Positions 60,911 through 64,000 of a stretch of DNA of 64,000 nt are shown piece by piece (position 1 is the first letter of the stretch; each line of letters begins with the position of its first letter). Position numbers and translations under genes: made by a program. The DNA comes from Entonaema liquescens (taxonomy: Eukaryota; Ascomycota; Sordariomycetes; Xylariales; Xylariaceae): contig CADCSX010000002.1 in assembly GCA_902805475.1 (NCBI GenBank), positions 806,001 through 870,000 of the forward strand. Reading direction: 5' to 3'. The notes under the pieces were generated by a model, which saw only the letters and a program-made list of their open reading frames with translations, did not search any database and had not been told where the DNA came from.

Positions 60911-62379
60911 ATGGCCTGTAACCCGACCAGCGGATCTACCCGCGCTACAACCGAAACCAAAACACCTGAACAGCTTGAGGAGGAAGAGCCCAAGTTCAAG
61001 GAGTATGATCACGCCTCAAAAATCGCAGCTGTTCTAAGCAACATGAACATCAAAAATGACATCATACTTAAGCAGCTGCATGATGGCCTATCAGACTTCT
61101 GGATTCCTATGTCAAAAGACCTTTATCCGAGAGTCCTGGCACCAAGTGCCCATTCGAAATACGAACTAATAATCCAACCGCAATTGCTTGTGAATAATTT
61201 CGTAATTGGACCACAAGGCCAATGGCCCGGAGAACATTTTAACCTTGGCTCTGACGCTATTAACCAACACTCACAACTTCCAAATACTCTCGAGTACGTG
61301 AACACGATCGGTGGAACTAACCGCACAGAAGTTGTAGAGGTCAAGTGTCCCTCGGGTATATCGTATGCTTTGAAACGCATTAAACGCATGGAGAGCTACC
61401 ATGAAGAGCTTGAGCAAATGAAGTATATCAAGGGGGAAATAAGCGCATTGCGAAAGCTTCGGGATGTTTGCCATCGACATTTCATCAAACTGGTGGCAAG
61501 CTACACCGACAAACTGTACGTCGGCATGCTCTTATGTCCTGTCGCTAACAGTAACCTGGGGGAGTTTCTGGATAACTACTATGATAAGAAGAAACCAGAT
61601 GCTCGTCTTTTAGCCAACTTTTTCGGTTGCCTCGCTACCGCATTGGTCGATCTACATTACGTGAAGAAAATTCGACACAAAGATATTAAACCACAGAATA
61701 TTCTTGTCAAGGATAATAATATCTTGCTGACTGATTTCGGGATTGCTCTGGACTGGAGCAAATCTGGGCGTACAACAACTCAAGAGGAAAAGATGAAGAG
61801 TACGACGGTGAGTGTTCCAATAATATGATTAATAGGTAGCTTTGGATACCTAGTCCCAACTTCCACTTCGCCATATTCAAAGATGTGACCTTCGACCGCG
61901 TCTTGAAGTCTGGATATTCGTGTCGTTGCTTACAATTTCGCATGCAGTACTGCGCGCCGGAAGTGTTCGAGAATTATCCTCGGAATTCAAAATCCGATAT
62001 TTGGTCACTTGGATGCGTCTTCTTGGAAATGGTCGCTGTATTAAAAGGGGAGAGAAGAAAGCTTGTATATGATATTTTGGAATCTCACGGCCCCAGAAGA
62101 TTTAGCGCATCAAGAGACAGCATTACAAATATCATCTCGAAACTGGAACGAATAGGTCCTCCACGTTCTCAAGACAATGAACCTCAGTACAATATACCCC
62201 TGGGCTGGGTCAAGCAAATGCTACAGTGGCGCCACGAAGACAGACCAAATGCCATAGAATTAAGAGACAAGATTCTTAAGGCTGGAAAAGAAGAACAAGA
62301 AAAACTATACTGTGGATTTTGCTGCCGCGGTACGGCTGTATTCAAAGGCAACTCCTCGGTACGCACGTACTATTATTAG
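60911..62379 (+). CDS. Ser/Thr protein kinase, catalytically complete
   Basis: Exons 60911-61807 and 61948-62379 give 442 residues. The intron has a GTGAGT donor and a GCATGCAG acceptor, and the frame is exact. The N-terminal 125 residues are charged with no recognised fold. Kinase features: VAIK-type lysine Lys155 (YALKRIKR), catalytic loop HKDIKPQNIL with Asp258, DFG at 275-277 (LTDFGIALDW), APE in YCAPEVF, and helix F SDIWSLGCVFLEM. The last part is WRHEDRPNAIELRDKIL followed by a Cys-rich tail (LYCGFCCRGTAV). All key residues are present, in contrast with its divergent neighbour. The activation segment just before APE may lack a few residues if a small exon in 61808-61947 was missed. Confidence 0.88.
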
Positions 62380-62405
62380 TCCCTACGCCCCTCTTTCGTG
62401 CAACT

Positions 62406-62440
62406 AACCTTAACCTTGATCTTTAACCTTAACCTTACCC
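62406..62440 (+). repeat. Degenerate AACCTT hexamer array
   Basis: Four AACCTT units and one degenerate unit lie just after the kinase gene. The unit differs from the telomeric CCCTAA repeat. Confidence 0.5.
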
Positions 62441-62643
62441 CACCCGTGTGCTAAAAATACCTACCTAAAATACACTTACCCACGCTATGTATTGTGTACC
62501 TTAGGTACATGTACCTAAGCAATAACCGAAGAGATCATGTACCCCCATATAGCATGCACCTATCAATATTATTATTAATGCGAACTCCCGTTCTAATTGT
62601 CACACGGAAATTCTACATCAATAGGCTAATGAAGACGCTATAG

Positions 62644-62973
62644 GGATCGCTTTTTGCGAGAATATTTGTCGCAAACAGGATCGACTGGTGTGATGTCAAA
62701 ATAACACGGATTCCCTCACTATCGAAGAACTGGATTTCGCGAACTATTGTTGAGAAATATGGGCTCGAGATTTATACAAGTGAGGAAATGGAGTTTGTTT
62801 CGTTAGAGGGAAGGGTTTATCGGTCAAGCGAGTATACCAAGGTCACCTGGATGGCTGAAAATGCCAGAAGAACCTTAAAAGAACAGTTTGTGGTCGCAGC
62901 AGAGCCAACGCCGTTCGAGGTACTCGTTACAGACGCCAGCTGTACTGCTCTTCTGTCTGTTCCTACTAACTAG
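62644..62973 (+). pseudogene. Gene fragment, family not recognised
   Basis: An open frame of 109 codons with strongly coding-like content (RIFVANRIDWCDVKITRIP, WISRTIVEKYGLEIYTS, FVSLEGRVYRSSEYTKVTW) but bounded on the left by TAG 62641-62643 and lacking an ATG until 62788. It is either the last exon of an undetected gene or a truncated C-terminus. No family name can be given. Confidence 0.4.
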
Positions 62974-63116
62974 TGGAACCAGATGACCAAGGCGTGTCAA
63001 CGCTCGGTATAAAGTGATCTAGAGTTGTTGAATTCAAAATTCACCACGTTAGTTTCGTTGAATTCTAGCTCTACGTACGTAGGGTTAAGAAGAGGGAATA
63101 TGATATCATTTTATTA

Positions 63117-63590
63117 GTGTTGCTTCCCCGAATGTCCACTACGTATTGGTCGCTCCAACTAGCAGATTCATCAGTCCGAGAATGGCCTGTGCATTTCAGC
63201 CTCGCCAGAGGGCTACCCCATCATGGTAAACTAGCTCGACAATTTCGGTTAGCTAACAACCGTATGAGTTGGCCATTCCCCCTCGCCCACGTAAAGGCCC
63301 AGATTGGGCGCCCTGGATTCTCCACGTCTCTCTATGTGTCAATTTCTATTGCTGTCCAGTCTGCGGTCAACAAATTCGAGCTATACGTGGATGAACAGGT
63401 AATGGCACATGGTACCTGCAGGATACGAATACACTGGAGACCCAAAGACGGACGAGATACCCTACCTTACGATTTCTTTACGTTTCACCACAGCCTTGGG
63501 TACCTAACAGAGACATACAATAGAAAAAAAAAAAAATCGCTTTGGGCAATGCACAAGGGGATGATAGCCTCAATTATGATATTTCTCTAA
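63117..63590 (+). CDS. Hypothetical protein, weak support
   Basis: The frame starts at a TTG (63117), and the first ATG is at 63132. About 150 residues, including GRPGFSTSLYVSISIAVQSA and ELYVDEQVMAHGTCRIRIHW, which could be a beta-sheet segment. It runs across a 12-A homopolymer near its end. No family is recognised. It may be a fragment. Confidence 0.25.
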   Translation: MLLPRMSTTYWSLQLADSSVREWPVHFSLARGLPHHGKLARQFRLANNRMSWPFPLAHVKAQIGRPGFSTSLYVSISIAVQSAVNKFELYVDEQVMAHGTCRIRIHWRPKDGRDTLPYDFFTFHHSLGYLTETYNRKKKKSLWAMHKGMIASIMIFL

Positions 63591-63779
63591 GACAGTAAAG
63601 AATTAGAATGAGATCCCATCGATACCACATTCCTCGTTCAACTATAACTTTCCTACCCTTCTGGGTACATTTGCTCAATCTCATAAGGATCCTACATCAC
63701 TTCAGTAATAGATATTCGATGATCGATAAGCTGCCGTCATTCCGAACCCAAACCCAAGATTATTTCCAAGCCATATACC

Positions 63780-64000
63780 ATGTGGCTTTCTTTACGATGT
63801 TTCTCCCGATTTTGGTCAAGATGGCGTAAGTCTCGCCGTCGGTGGCTTAATAAAGTTCAACCTATAAAAGAACAAGCGTTCCCGGGGGAAGACCGTCAAC
63901 TATTGCGTAACGATAGTAACAGCCAAGAAGTTAGTAGCTCTGATAGTCCAAGACGTCGCGAAAATAGAAATATGTGGGATCGAATGTTTAAGGATGTCAT
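63780..64000 (+). CDS. 5' end of a gene running off the window
   Basis: From ATG 63780 (MWLSLRCFSRFWSRWRKSR) the frame stays open to the last base. The start is very basic and Trp-rich, then polar (SNSQEVSSSDSPRRRENRNM) before WDRMFKDV at the edge. A second frame (63608-63829) overlaps it. No family can be assigned from 73 residues. Confidence 0.35.
   Translation, partial: MWLSLRCFSRFWSRWRKSRRRWLNKVQPIKEQAFPGEDRQLLRNDSNSQEVSSSDSPRRRENRNMWDRMFKDV

Noticed and set aside
62406..62440. AACCTT array considered as an interstitial telomere
   Set aside because: The unit is not CCCTAA and only a few copies are present.

Overview
The window looks like an accessory stretch of a filamentous ascomycete chromosome (Pezizomycotina, probably Sordariomycetes). 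The evidence is short introns of about 50-160 nt with GT-AG ends and CTAAC/CTGAC-type branch points, long intergenic spaces, AT-only islands typical of RIP-like hypermutation, and fungal-only families (HeLo domain, DUF7702, DUF7726, Pth11-like rhodopsin, GTPase-patatin immune-type proteins). The phylum is well supported. The class is an inference. All gene models below were spliced by hand from the sequence, and nearly all close to an exact multiple of three.

Layout. 0-0.5 kb: edge of a DUF7702 membrane protein. 1.7-6.5 kb: a 12-exon gene joining a zinc finger, a GBP-like GTPase, a RING-like finger and a patatin domain whose catalytic Ser and Asp both appear replaced by Asn. 7.8-9.1 kb: a secreted alpha/beta hydrolase. 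10.1-10.9 kb: a membrane-anchored hypothetical protein. 13.5-15.2 kb: an MFS transporter. 18.5-19.8 kb: a secreted tyrosinase. 22.8-24.4 kb: a secreted type-B carboxylesterase. 24.9-25.9 kb: a hypothetical protein.

26.4-33.6 kb (minus strand) is a graveyard. An NB-ARC NLR-type gene is cut in two by a 2.7-kb element that is now almost pure A/T but keeps recognisable terminal inverted repeats. It carries stop codons that each look like a C-to-T change and runs into remnants of a fungal membrane-protein gene. 34.5 kb: a small six-cysteine secreted protein. 35.1-35.7 kb: a 601-bp element with 81-bp inverted repeats and a 9-bp target duplication. 35.8-40 kb: a DUF7726 nuclear-type protein, a coiled-coil protein and a disordered protein.

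40-46 kb is essentially gene-free. 46.1-48.7 kb: a conserved RasGAP of the fungal IQGAP-related type with an apparent one-base deletion. 49.6-51.1 kb: a secreted GH43/CBM35 galactanase-type enzyme. 53.4-54.7 kb: a Pth11-like seven-helix protein. 55.4-55.9 kb: a decayed gene. 56.8-57.7 kb: an intracellular alpha/beta hydrolase. 58.1-62.4 kb: a head-to-head pair made of a HeLo-pseudokinase and a catalytically complete Ser/Thr kinase. The right end holds gene fragments and the 5' end of a gene that leaves the window.

Taken together, the content is secreted enzymes and transport (hydrolases, tyrosinase, GH43, MFS) mixed with non-self-recognition or cell-death type genes (GTPase-patatin, NB-ARC pseudogene, HeLo-pseudokinase with kinase) and mutated repeats. 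No CRISPR array, rRNA or tRNA gene was recognised.
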